Assembly: GCA_028671895.1 (NCBI GenBank)
Contig: CM053802.1
Location: 31,348,201-31,412,200 of the forward strand
Source: Oenanthe sinensis
Lineage: Eukaryota; Streptophyta; Magnoliopsida; Apiales; Apiaceae
Length of the DNA: 64,000 bases
Direction of reading: 5' to 3'
How positions within the stretch are numbered: position 1 is the stretch's first letter; each line of letters starts with the position of its first letter. Made by a program: the position numbers and the translations under genes. The notes under the pieces are model-generated. The model made no database searches. It had not been told where the DNA came from and saw nothing but the letters and a program-made list of their open reading frames with translations. Of the stretch, positions 37,700 to 51,200 are shown piece after piece.

Positions 37700-40600
37700 A
37701 TTTGAGGCTTCATTCTTGACTCGTTCACACTTGAAAACAGTTTGTAGCTTCATTCTCGACTCGTTTCAACATGAAAACAACTTGTAAACTCTTGTAGGAT
37801 CAATCTTGGCTCATTTGAACTTGAAAACAATTCCTAACAACTTGAGGCTTTAATCTTGACTCGTTCAAACTTGGAAACAGTTTGTAGCTTCATTCTTGAC
37901 TCGTTTCAACTTGAAAACAACTTGTACACTCTTGTAGAATCAATCTTGGCACATTTGAACCTGAAAACAATTCCTAACAATTTGAGGCTTCATTCTTGAC
38001 TCGTTAACACTTGAAAACAGTTTGTAGCTTCATTCTTGACTCGTTTCAACATGAAAACAACTTGTACACTCTTGTAGGATCAATCCTGGCTCATTTGAAC
38101 TTGAAAACATTTCCTAACAACTTGAGGCTTTAATCTTGTCTCGTTCAAACTTGAAAACAGTTTGTAGCTCCATTCTTGACTCGTTTCAACTTAAAAACAA
38201 CTTGTACACTCTTGTAGAATCAATCTTGGCACATTTGAACCTGAAAACAATTCCTAACAATTTGAGGCTTCATTCTTGACTCGTTAACACTTGAAAACAG
38301 TTTGTAGCTTCATTCTTGACTCGTTTCAACATGAAAACAACTTGTACACTCTTGTAGGATCAATCCTGGCTCATTTGAACTTGAAAACATTTCCTAACAA
38401 CTTGAGGCTTTAATCTTGTCTCGTTCAAACTTGAAAACAGTTTGTAGCTCCATTCTTGACTCGTTTCAACTTGAAAACAACTTGTACACTCTTGTAGAAT
38501 CAATCTTGGCACATTTGAACCTGAAAACAATTCCTAGCAATTTGAGGCTTCATTCTTGACTCGTTCACACTTGAAAACAGTTTGTAGCTTCATTCTCGAC
38601 TCGTTTCAACATGAAAACAACTTGTAAACTCTTGTAGGATCAATCTTGGCTCATTTGAACTTGAAAACAATTCCTAACAACTTGAGGCTTTAATCTTGAC
38701 TCGTTCAAACTTGAAAATAGTTTGTAGCTTCATTCTTGACTCGTTTCAACTTGAAAACAACTTGTACACTCTTGTAGAATCAATATTGGCACATTTGAAC
38801 CTGAAAACAATTCCTAACAATTTGAGGCTTCATTCTTGACTCGTTAACACTTGAAAACAGTTTGTAGCTTCATTCTTGACTCGTTTCAACATGAAAACAA
38901 CTTGTACACTCTTGTAGGATCAATCCTGGCTCATTTGAACTTGAAAACATTTCCTAACAACTTGAGGCTTTAATCTTGTCTCGTTCAAACTTGAAAACAG
39001 TTTGTAGCTCCATTCTTGACTCGTTTCAACTTGAAAACAACTTGTACACTCTTGTAGAATCAATCATGGCACATTTGAACCTGAAAACAATTCCTAGCAA
39101 TTTGAGGCTTCATTCTTGACTCGTTCACACTTGAAAACAGTTTGTAGCTTCATTCTCGACTCGTTTCAACATGAAAACAACTTGTTAACTCTTGTAGGAT
39201 CAATCTTGGCTCATTTGAACTTGAAAACAATTCCTAACAACTTGAGGCTTTAATCTTGACTCCTTCAAACTTGGAAACAGTTTGTAGCTCCATTCTTGAC
39301 TCGTTTCAACTTGAAAACAACTTGTACACTCTTGTAGAATCAATCTTGGCACATTTGAACCTGAAAACAATTCCTAACAATTTGAGGCTTCATTCTTGAC
39401 TCGTTCACACTTGAAAACAGTTTGTAGCTTCATTCTCGACTCGTTTCAACATGAAAACAACTTGTAAACTCTTGTAGGATCAATCTTGGCTCATTTGAAC
39501 TTGAAAACAATTCCTAACAACTTGAGGCTTTAATCTTGACTCGTTCAAACTTGGAAACAGTTTGTAGCTTCATTCTTGACTCGTTTCAACTTGAAAACAA
39601 CTTGTACACTCTTGTAGAATCAATCTTGGCACATTTGAACCTGAAAACAATTCCTAACAATTTGAGGCTTCATTCTTGACTCGTTAACACTTGAAAACAG
39701 TTTGTAGCTTCATTCTTGACTCGTTTCAACATGAAAACAACTTGTACACTCTTGTAGGATCAATCCTGGCTCATTTGAACTTGAAAACATTTCCTAACAA
39801 CTTGAGGCTTTAATCTTGTCTCGTTCAAACTTGAAAACAGTTTGTAGCTCTATTCTTGACTCGTTTCAACTTGAAAATAACTTGTACACTCTTGTAGAAT
39901 CAATCTTGGCACATTTGAACCTGAAAACAATTCCTAGCAATTTGAGGCTTCATTCTTGACTCGTTCACACTTGAAAACAGTTTGTAGCTTCATTCTCGAC
40001 TCGTTTCAACATGAAACCAACTTGTAAACTCTTGTAGGATCAATCTTGGCTCATTTGAACTTGAAAACAATTCCTAACAACTTGAGGCTTTAATCTTGAC
40101 TCGTTCAAACTTGAAAATAGTTTGTAGCTTCATTCTTGACTCGTTTCAACTTGAAAACAACTTGTACACTCTTGTAGAATCAATCTTGGCACATTTGAAC
40201 CTGAAAACAATTCCTAACAATTTGAGGCTTCATTCTTGACTCGTTAACACTTGAAAACAGTTTGTAGCTTCATTCTTGACTCGTTTCAACATGAAAACAA
40301 CTTGTACACTCTTGTAGGATCAATCCTGGCTCATTTGAACTTGAAAACATTTCCTAACAACTTGAGGCTTTAATCTTGTCTCGTTCAAACTTGAAAACAG
40401 TTTGTAGCTCCATTCTTGACTCGTTTCAACTTGAAAACAACTTGTACACTCTTGTAGAATCAATCATGGCACATTTGAACCTGAAAACAATTCCTAGCAA
40501 TTTGAGGCTTCATTCTTGACTCGTTCACACTTGAAAACAGTTTGTAGCTTCATTCTCGACTCGTTTCAACATGAAAACAACTTGTAAACTCTTGTAGGAT

Positions 40601-43600
40601 CAATCTTGGCTCATTTGAACTTGAAAACAATTCCTAACAACTTGAGGCTTTAATCTTGACTCCTTCAAACTTGGAAACAGTTTGTAGCTCCATTCTTGAC
40701 TCGTTTCAACTTGAAAACAACTTGTACACTCTTGTAGAATCAATCTTGGCACATTTGAACCTGAAAACAATTCCTAACAATTTGAGGCTTCATTCTTGAC
40801 TCGTTCACACTTGAAAACAATTTGTAGCTTCATTCTGGACTCGTTTCAACATGAAAACAACTTGTAAACTCTTGTAGGATCAATCTTGGCTCATTTGAAC
40901 TTGAAAACAATTCCTAACAACTTGAGGCTTTAATCTTGACTCGTTCAAACTTGGAAACAGTTTGTAGCTTCATTCTTGACTCGTTTCAACTTGAAAACAA
41001 CTTTTACACTCTTGTAGAATCAATCTTGGCACATTTGAACCTGAAAACAATTCCTAACAATTTGAGGCTTCATTCTTGACTCGTTAACACTTGAAAACAG
41101 TTTGTAGCTTCATTCTTGACTCGTTTCAACATGAAAACAACTTGTACACTCTTGTAGGATCAATCCTGGCTCATTTGAACTTGAAAACATTTCCTAACAA
41201 CTTGAGGCTTTAATCTTGTCTCGTTGAAACTTGAAAACAGTTTGTAGCTCCATTCTTGACTCGTTTCAACTTGAAAACAACTTGTACACTCTTGTAGAAT
41301 CAATCTTGGCACATTTGAACCTGAAAACAATTCCTAACAATTTGAGGCTTCATTCTTGACTCGTTAACACTTGAAAACAGTTTGTAGCTTCATTCTTGAC
41401 TCGTTTCAACATGAAAACAACTTGTACACTCTTGTAGGATCAATCCTGGCTCATTTGAACTTGAAAACATTTCCTAACAACTTGTGGCTTTAATCTTGTC
41501 TCGTTCAAACTTGAAAACAGTTTGTAGCTCCATTCTTGACTCGTTTCAACTTGAAAACAACTTGTACACTCTTGTAGAATCAATCTTGGCACATTTGAAC
41601 CTGAAAACAATTCCTAGCAATTTGAGGCTTCATTCTTGACTCGTTCACACTTGAAAACAGTTTGTAGCTTCATTATCGACTCGTTTCAACATGAAAACAA
41701 CTTGTAAACTCTTGTAGGATCAATCTTGGCTCATTTGAACTTGAAAACAATTCCTAACAACTTGAGGCTTTAATCTTGACTCCTTCAAACTTGGAAACAG
41801 TTTGTAGCTCCATTCTTGACTCGTTTCAACTTGAAAACAACTTGTACACTCTTGTAGAATCAATCTTGGCACATTTGAACCTGAAAACAATTCCTAACAA
41901 TTTGAGGCTTCATTCTTGACTCGTTCACACTTGAAAACAGTTTGTAGCTTCATTCTTGACTCGTTTCAACATGAAAACAACTTGTACACTCTTGTAGGAT
42001 CAATCCTGGCTCATTTGAACTTGAAAACATTTCCTAACAACTTGAGGCTTTAATCTTGTCTCGTTCAAACTTGAAAACAGTTTGTAGCTCCATTCTTGAC
42101 TCGTTTCAACTTGAAAACAACTTGTACACTCTTGTAGAATTAATCTTGGCACATTTGAACCTGAAAACAATTCCTAGCAATTTGAGGCTTCATTCTTGAC
42201 TCGTTCACACTTGAAAACAGTTTGTAGCTTCATTCTCGACTCGTTTCAACATGAAAACAACTTGTAAACTCTTGTAGGATCAATCTTGGCTCATTTGAAC
42301 TTGAAAACAATTCCTAACAACTTGAGGCTTTAATCTTGACTCGTTCAAACTTGGAAACAGTTTGTAGCTTCATTCTTGACTCGTTTCAACTTGAAAACAA
42401 CTTTTACACTCTTGTAGAATCAATCTTGGCACATTTGAACCTGAAAACAATTCCTAACAATTTGAGGCTTCATTCTTGACTCGTTAACACTTGAAAACAG
42501 TTTGTAGCTTCATTCTTGACTCGTTTCAACATGAAAACAACTTGTACACTCTTGTAGGATCAATCCTGGCTCATTTGAACTTGAAAACATTTCCTAACAA
42601 CTTGAGGCTTTAATCTTGTCTCGTTCAAACTTGAAAACAGTTTGTAGCTCCATTCTTGACTCGTTTCAACTTGAAAACAACTTGTACACTCTTGTAGAAT
42701 CAATCTTGGCACATTTGAACCTGAAAACAATTTCTAGCAATTTGAGGCTTCATTCTTGACTCGTTCACACTTGAAAACAGTTTGTAGCTTCATTCTGGAC
42801 TCGTTTCAACATGAAACCAACTTGTAAACTCTTGTAGGATCAATCTTGGCTCATTTGAACTTGAAAACAATTCCTAACAACTTGAGGCTTTAATCTTGAC
42901 TCGTTCAAACTTGAAAATAGTTTGTAGCTTCATTCTTGACTCGTTTCAACTTGAAAACAACTTGTACACTCTTGTAGAATCAATCTTGGCACATTTGAAC
43001 CTGAAAACAATTCCTAACAATTTGAGGCTTCATTCTTGACTCGTTAACACTTGAAAACAGTTTGTAGCTTCATTCTTGACTCGTTTCAACATGAAAACAA
43101 CTTGTACACTCTTGTAGGATCAATCCTGGCTCATTTGAACTTGAAAACATTTCCTAACAACTTGAGGCTTTAATCTTGTCTCGTTCAAACTTGAAAACAG
43201 TTTGTAGCTCCATTCTTGACTCGTTTCAACTTGAAAACAACTTGTACACTCTTGTAGAATCAATCATGGCACATTTGAACCTGAAAACAATTCCTAGCAA
43301 TTTGAGGCTTCATTCTTGACTCGTTCACACTTGAAAACAGTTTGTAGCTTCATTCTCGACTCGTTTCAACATGAAAACAACTTGTAAACTCTTGTAGGAT
43401 CAATCTTGGCTCATTTGAACTTGAAAACAATTCCTAACAACTTGAGGCTTTAATCTTGACTCCTTCAAACTTGGAAACAGTTTGTAGCTCCATTCTTGAC
43501 TCGTTTCAACTTGAAAACAACTTGTACACTCTTGTAGAATCAATCTTGGCACATTTGAACCTGAAAACAATTCCTAACAATTTGAGGCTTCATTCTTGAC

Positions 43601-44720
43601 TCGTTCACACTTGAAAACAGTTTGTAGCTTCATTCTGGACTCGTTTCAACATGAAAACAACTTGTAAACTCTTGTAGGATCAATCTTGGCTCATTTGAAC
43701 TTGAAAACAATTCCTAACAACTTGAGGCTTTAATCTTGACTCGTTCAAACTTGGAAACAGTTTGTAGCTTCATTCTTGACTCGTTTCAACTTGAAAACAA
43801 CTTTTACACTCTTGTAGAATCAATCTTGGCACATTTGAACCTGAAAACAATTCCTAACAATTTGAGGCTTCATTCTTGACTCGTTAACACTTGAAAACAG
43901 TTTGTAGCTTCATTCTTGACTCGTTTCAACATGAAAACAACTTGTACACTCTTGTAGGATCAATCCTGGCTCATTTGAACTTGAAAACATTTCCTAACAA
44001 CTTGAGGCTTTAATCTTGTCTCGTTGAAACTTGAAAACAGTTTGTAGCTCCATTCTTGACTCGTTTCAACTTGAAAACAACTTGTACACTCTTGTAGAAT
44101 CAATCTTGGCACATTTGAACCTGAAAACAATTCCTAACAATTTGAGGCTTCATTCTTGACTCGTTAACACTTGAAAACAGTTTGTAGCTTCATTCTTGAC
44201 TCGTTTCAACATGAAAACAACTTGTACACTCTTGTAGGATCAATCCTGGCTCATTTGAACTTGAAAACATTTCCTAACAACTTGAGGCTTTAATCTTGTC
44301 TCGTTCAAACTTGAAAACAGTTTGTAGCTCCATTCTTGACTCGTTTCAACTTGAAAACAACTTGTACACTCTTGTAGAATCAATCTTGGCACATTTGAAC
44401 CTGAAAACAATTCCTAACAATTTGAGGCTTCATTCTTGACTCGTTAACACTTGAAAACAGTTTGTAGCTTCATTCTTGACTCGTTTCAACATGAAAACAA
44501 CTTGTACACTCTTGTAGGATCAATCCTGGCTCATTTGAACTTGAAAACATTTCCTAACAACTTGAGGCTATAATCTTGTCTCGTTCAAACTTGAAAACAG
44601 TTTGTAGCTCCATTCTTGACTCGTTTCAACTTGAAAACAACTTGTACACTCTTGTAGAATCAATCTTGGCACATTTGAACCTGAAAACAATTCCTAGCAA
44701 TTTGAGGCTTCATTCTTGAC
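37700..44720. repeat. 1400/2800-bp HOR family (10-mer/20-mer)
   Basis: CAATCATGG occurs at 39061, 40461 and 43261 and CTTTTACACT at 41001, 42401 and 43801, at steps of 1400 or 2800 bp. About 40.0-41.6 kb recurs at 42.8-44.4 kb with an exact 2800-bp offset (GAAACCAAC near 40013 and 42813, TTCTGGAC at 40831 and 43631, TCGTTGAAAC at 41221 and 44021). The stretch between, 41.6-42.8 kb, is a shortened version lacking one dimer. GCTCTATTC at 39841 is a stray marker of the previous family. Confidence 0.83.
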
Positions 44721-47570
44721 TCGTTCACACTTGAAAACAGTTTGTAGCTTCATTCTCGACTCGTTTCAACATGAAAACAACTTGTAAACTCTTGTAGGAC
44801 CAATCTTGGCTCATTTGAACTTGAAAACAATTCCTAACAACTTGAGGCTTTAATCTTGACTCGTTCAAACTTGGAAACAGTTTGTATCTTCATTCTTGAC
44901 TCGTTTCAACTTGAAAACAACTTGTACACTCTTGTAGAATCAATCTTGGCACATTTGAACCTGAAAACAATTCCTAACAATTTGAGGCTTCATTCTTGAC
45001 TCGTTAACACTTGAAAACAGTTTGTAGCTTTATTCTCGACTCGTTTCAACATGAAAACAACTTGTAAACTCTTGTAGGATCAATCTTGGCTCATTTGAAC
45101 TTGAAAACAATTCCTAACAACTTGAGGCTTTAATCTTGACTCGTTCAAACTTGGAAACAGTTTGTAGCTTCATTCTTGACTCGTTTCAACTTGAAAACAA
45201 CTTGTACACTCTTGTAGAATCAATCTTGGCACATTTGAACCTGAAAACAATTCCTAACAATTTGAGGCTTCATTCTTGACTCGTTAACACTTGATAACAG
45301 TTTGAAGCTTCATTCTTGACTCGTTTCAACATGAAAACAACTTGTAAACTCTTGTAGGATCAATCTTGGCTCATTTGAACTTGAAAACAATTCCTAACAA
45401 CTTGAGGCTTTAATCTTGACTCCTTCAAACTTGGAAACAGTTTGTAGCTCCATTCTTGACTCGTTTCAACTTGAAAACAACTTGTACACTCTTGTAGAAT
45501 CAATCTTGGCACATTTGAACCTGAAAACAATTCCTAACAATTTGAGGCTTCATTCTTGACTCGTTCACACTTGAAAACATTTTGTAGCTTCATTCTCGAC
45601 TCGTTTCAACATGAAAACAACTTGTAAACTCTTGTAGGATCAATCTTGGCTCATTTGAACTTGAAAACAATTCCTAACAACTTGAGGCTTTAATCTTGAT
45701 TCGTTCAAACTTGGAAACAGTTTGTAGCTTCATTCTTGACTCGTTTCAACTTGAAAACAACTTGTACACTCTTGTAGAATCAATCTTGGCACATTTGAAC
45801 CTGAAAACAATTCCTAACAATTTGAGGCTTCATTCTTGACTCGTTCACACTTGAAAACAGTTTGTAGCTTCATTCTCGACTCGTTTCAACATGAAAACAA
45901 CTTGTAAACTCTTGTAGGATCAATCTTGGCTCATTTGAACTTGAAAACAATTCCTAACAACTTGAGGCTTTAATCTTGACTCGTTCAAACTTGGAAACAG
46001 TTTGTAGCTTCATTCTTGACTCGTTTCAACTTGAAAACAACTTGTACACTCTTGTAGAATCAATCTTGGCACATTTGAACCTGAAAACAATTCCTAACAA
46101 TTTGAGGCTTCATTCTTGACTCGTTAACACTTGAAAACAGTTTGTAGCTTTATTCTCGACTCGTTTCAACATGAAAATAACTTGTAAACTCTTGTAGGAT
46201 CAATCTTGGCTCATTTGAACTTGAAAACAATTCCTAACAACTTGAGGCTTTAATCTTGACTCGTTCAAACTTGGAAACAGTTTGTAGCTTCATTCTTGAC
46301 TCGTTTCAACTTGAAAACAACTTGTACACTCTTGTAGAATCAATCTTGGCACATTTGAACCTGAAAACAATTCCTAACAATTTGAGGCTTCATTCTTGAC
46401 TCGTTAACACTTGATAACAGTTTGAAGCTTCATTCTTGACTCGTTTCAACATGAAAACAACTTGTAAACTCTTGTAGGATCAATCTTGGCTCATTTGAAC
46501 TTGAAAACAATTCCTAACAACTTGAGGCTTTAATCTTGACTCCTTCAAACTTGGAAACAGTTTGTAGCTCCATTCTTGACTCGTTTCAACTTGAAAACAA
46601 CTTGTACACTCTTGTAGAATCAATCTTGGCACATTTGAACCTGAAAACAATTCCTAACTATTTGAGGCTTCATTCTTGACTCGTTCACACTTGAAAACAG
46701 TTTGTAGCTTCATTCTTGACTCGTTTCAACATGAAAACAACTTGTAAACTCTTGTAGGATCAATCTTGGCTCATTTGAACTTGAAAACAATTCCTAACAA
46801 CTTGAGGCTTTAATCTTGATTCGTTCAAACTTGGAAACAGTTTGTAGCTTCATTCTTGACTCGTTTCAACTTGAAAACAACTTGTACACTCTTGTAGAAT
46901 CAATCTTGGCACATTTGAACCTGAAAACAATTCCTAACAATTTGAGGCTTCATTCTTGACTCGTTCACACTTGAAAACAGTTTGTAGCTTCATTCTCGAC
47001 TCGTTTCAACATGAAAACAACTTGTAAACTCTTGTAGGATCAATCTTGGCTCATTTGAACTTGAAAACAATTCCTAACAACTTGAGGCTTTAATCTTGAC
47101 TCGTTCAAACTTGGAAACAGTTTGTAGCTTCATTCTTGACTCGTTTCAACTTGAAAACAACTTGTACACTCTTGTAGAATCAATCTTGGCACATTTGAAC
47201 CTGAAAACAATTCCTAACAATTTGAGGCTTCATTCTTGACTCGTTAACACTTGAAAACAGTTTGTAGCTTTATTCTCGACTCGTTTCAACATGAAAACAA
47301 CTTTTAAACTCTTGTAGGATCAATCTTGGCTCATTTGAACTCGAAAACAATTCCTAACAACTTGAGGCTTTAATCTTGACTCGTTCAAACTTGGAAACAG
47401 TTTGTAGCTTCATTCTTGACTCGTTTCAACTTGAAAACAACTTGTACACTCTTGTAGAATCAATCTTGGCACATTTGAACCTGAAAACAATTCCTAACAA
47501 TTTGAGGCTTCATTCTTGACTCGTTAACACTTGATAACAGTTTGAAGCTTCATTCTTGACTCGTTTCACA
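44720..47570. repeat. Second 8-mer HOR, 1120-bp period, about 2.5 copies
   Basis: TTTATTCTCGAC (45031, 46151, 47271), TTGATAACAG (45291, 46411, 47531) and ATCTTGATTCG (45691, 46811) step by 1120 bp. It has the same length as the 30-38 kb HOR but a different composition: no A2 units, and A units mostly of the TTGGAAACAG type. It resembles 14.8-16.9 kb, which shares the TTGATAACAG and ATCTTGATTCG markers. Confidence 0.87.
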
Positions 47571-48210
47571 TGAAAACAACTTGTAAACTCTTGTAGGATC
47601 AATCTTGGCTCATTTGAACTTGAAAACAATTCCTAACAACTTGAGGCTTTAATCTTGACTCGTTCAAACTTGGAAACAGTTTGTAGCTTCATTCTTGACT
47701 CGTTTCAACTTGAAAACAACTTGTACACTCTTGTAGAATCAATCTTGGCACATTTGAACCTGAAAACAATTCCTAACAATTTGAGGCTTCATTCTTGACT
47801 CGTTAACACTTGAAAACAGTTTGTAGCTTTATTCTCGACTCGTTTCAACATGAAAACAACTTGTAAACTCTTGTAGGATCAATCTTGGCTCATTTGAACT
47901 CGAAAACAATTCCTAACAACTTGAGGCTTTAATCTTGACTCGTTCAAACTTGGAAACAGTTTGTAGCTTCATTCTTGACTCGTTTCAACTTGAAAACAAC
48001 TTGTACACTCTTGTAGAATCAATCTTGGCACATTTGAACCTGAAAATAATTCCTAACAATTTGAGGCTTCATTCTTGACTCGTTAACACTTGATAACAGT
48101 TTGAAGCTTCATTCTTGACTCGTTTCACATGAAAACAACTTGTAAACTCTTGTAGGATCAATCTTGGCTCATTTGAACTTGAAAACAATTCCTAACAACT
48201 TGAGGCTTTA
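47010..48210. repeat. 4-mer tandem duplication, 559 bp
   Basis: TTTATTCTCG (47271 and 47830), GAACTCGAAAAC (47339 and 47898) and the one-base deletion CGTTTCACATG (near 47567 and 48126) repeat at 559 bp, or 4 x 140 minus 1. The carried deletion dates the duplication after the deletion. Confidence 0.88.
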
Positions 48211-51200
48211 ATCTTGACTCCTTCAAACTTGGAAACAGTTTGTAGCTCCATTCTTGACTCGTTTCAACTTGAAAACAACTTGTACACTCTTGTAGAATCA
48301 ATCTTGGCACATTTGAACCTGAAAACAATTCCTAACAATTTGAGGCTTCATTCTTGACTCGTTCACACTTGAAAACAGTTTGTAGTTTCATTCTCGACTC
48401 GTTTCAACATGAAAACAACTTGTAAACTCTTGTAGGATCAATCTTGGCTCATTTGAACTTGAAAACAATTCCTAACAACTTGAGGCTTTAATCTTGATTC
48501 GTTCAAACTTGAAAACAGTTTGTAGCTCCATTCTTGACTCGTTTCAACTTGAAAACAACTTGTACACTCTTGTAGAATCAATCTTGGCACATTTGAACCT
48601 GAAAACAATTCCTAGCAATTTGAGGCTTCATTCTTGACTCGTTCACACTTGAAAACAGTTTGTAGCTTCATTCTCGACTCGTTTCAACATGAAAACAACT
48701 TGTAAACTCTTGTAGGATCAATCTTGGCTCATTTGAACTTGAAAACAATTCCTAACAACTTGAGGCTTTAATCTTGACTCGTTCAAACTTGGAAACAGTT
48801 TGTAGCTTCATTCTTGACTCGTTTCAACTTGAAAACAACTTGTACACTCTTGTAGAATCAATCTTGGCACATTTGAACCTGAAAACAATTCCTAACAATT
48901 TGAGGCTTCATTCTTGACACGTTAACACTTGAAAACAGTTTGTAGCTTCATTCTTGACTCGTTTCAACATGAAAACAACTTGTACACTCTTGTAGGATCA
49001 ATCTTCACTCATTTGAACTTGAAAACAATTCCTAACAACTTGAGGCTTTAATCTTGACTCGTTCAAACTTGAAAATAGTTTGTAGCTTCATTCTTGACTC
49101 GTTTCAACTTGAAAACAACTTGTACACTCTTGTAGAATCAATCTTGGCACATTTAAACCTGAAAACAATTCCTAATAATTTGAGGCTTCATTCTTGACTC
49201 GTTAACACTTGAAAACAGTTTGTAGCTTCATTCTTGACTCGTTTCAACATGAAAACAACTTGTACACTCTTGTAGGATCAATCCTGGCTCATTTGAACTT
49301 GAAAACATTTCCTAACAACTTGAGGCTTTAATCTTGTCTCGTTCAAACTTGAAAACAGTTTGTAGCTCCATTCTTGACTCGTTTCAACTTGAAAACAACT
49401 TGTACACTCTTGTAGAATCAATCTTGGCACATTTGAACCTGAAAACAATTCCTAACAATTTGAGGCTTCATTCTTGACTCGTTAACACTTGAAAACAATT
49501 TGTAGCTTCATTCTTGACTCGTTTCAACATGAAAACAACTTGTACACTCTTGTAGGATCAATCTTCGCTCATTTGAACTTGAAAACAATTCCTAACAACT
49601 TGAGGCTTTAATCTTGACTCGTTCAAACTTGAAAATAGTTTGTAGCTTCATTCTTGACTCGTTTCAACTTGAAAACAACTTGTACACTCTTGTAGAATCA
49701 ATCTTGGCACATTTGAACCTGAAAACAATTCCTAACAATTTGAGGCTTCATTCTTGACACGTTAACACTTGAAAACAGTTTGTAGCTTCATTCTTGATTC
49801 GTTTCAACATGAAAACAACTTGTACACTCTTGTAGGATCAATCTTGGCTCATTTGAACTTGAAAACAATTCCGAACAACTTGAGGCTTTAATCTTGTCTC
49901 GTTCAAACTTGAAAATAGTTTGTAGCTTCATTCTTGACTCGTTTCAACTTGAAAACAACTTGTACAGTCTTGTAGAATCAATCTTGGCACATTTGAACCT
50001 GAAAACAATTCCTAACAATTTGAGGCTTCATTCTTGACTCGTTAACACTTGAAAACAGTTTGAAGCTTCATTCTTGACTCGTTTCAACATGAAAACAACT
50101 TGTAAACTCTTGTAGGATCAATCTTGGCTCATTTGAACTTGAAAACAATTCCTAACAACTTGAGGCTTTAATCTTGACTCCTTCAAACTTGGAAACAGTT
50201 TGTAGCTCCATTCTTGACTCGTTTCAACTTGAAAACAACTTGTACACCCTTGTAGAATCAATCTTGGCACATTTGAACCTGAAAACAATTCCTAACAATT
50301 TGAGGCTTCATTCTGGACTCGTTCACACTTGAAAACAGTTTGTAGCTTCATTCTCGACTCGTTTCAACATGAAAACAACTTGTAAACTCTTGTAGGATCA
50401 ATCTTGGCTCATTTGAACTTGAAAACAATTCCTAACAACTTGAGGCTTTAATCTTGACTCGTTCAAACTTGGAAACAGTTTGTAGCTTCATTCTTGACTC
50501 GTTTCAACTTGATAACAACTTGTACACTCTTGTAGAATCAATCTTGGCACATTTGAACCTGAAAACAATTCCTAACAATTTGAGGCTTCATTCTTGACTC
50601 GTTCACACTTGAAAACAGTTTGTAGCTTCATTCTCGACTCGTTTCAACATGAAAACAACTTGTAAACTCTTGTAGGATCAATCTTGGCTCATTTGAACTT
50701 GAAAACAATTCCTAACAACTTGAGGCTTTAATCTTGACTCGTTCAAACTTGGAAACAGTTTGTAGCTTCATTCTTGACTCGTTTCAACTTGATAACAACT
50801 TGTACACTCTTGTAGAATCAATCTTGGCACATTTGAACCTGAAAACAATTCCTAACAATTTGAGGCTTCATTCTTGACTCGTTAACACTTGAAAACAGTT
50901 TGTAGCTTCATTCTCGACTCGTTTCAACATGAAAACAACTTGTAAACTCTTGTAGGATCAATCTTGGCTCATTTGAACTTGAAAACAATTCCTAACAACT
51001 TGAGGCTTTAATCTTGACTCGTTCAAACTTGGAAACAGTTTGTAGCTTCATTCTCGACTCGTTTCAACTTGAAAACAACTTGTACACTCTTGTAGAATCA
51101 ATCTTGGCACATTTGAACCTGAAAACAATTCCTAACAATTTGAGGCTTCATTCTTGACTCGTTAACACTTGAAAACAGTTTGAAGCTTCATTCTTGACTC

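Larger units (their letters stand above)
30320..37700. repeat. 8-mer HOR family, 1120-bp period
   Basis: GCTCTATTC occurs at 31721, 32841, 33961, 36201 and 37321, and TTCTGGAC at 32431, 33551, 35791 and 36911. Both series step by 1120 bp or twice that. The unit contains four dimers: A1-B, A2-B, A(TTCGCTC)-B and A2-B(GTTCAC). One copy is replaced by about five plain A1-B dimers at 34.49-35.2 kb. A larger echo, the CTCATTTAAAC unit at 30381 and 35281, repeats at 4900 bp. Confidence 0.87.
11961..47566. repeat. Indel-free interior, exact 140-bp register
   Basis: The CTTGTACACT/CTTGTAAACT segment is at 12021, 12301 and later at 47441. The difference 12301 to 47441 is 35140, exactly 251 x 140, and I saw no compensating shift anywhere between. 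Substitutions distinguish many neighbouring units in the same span. The stretch ends at CGTTTCACATG (one base missing) near 47567. Confidence 0.9.
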
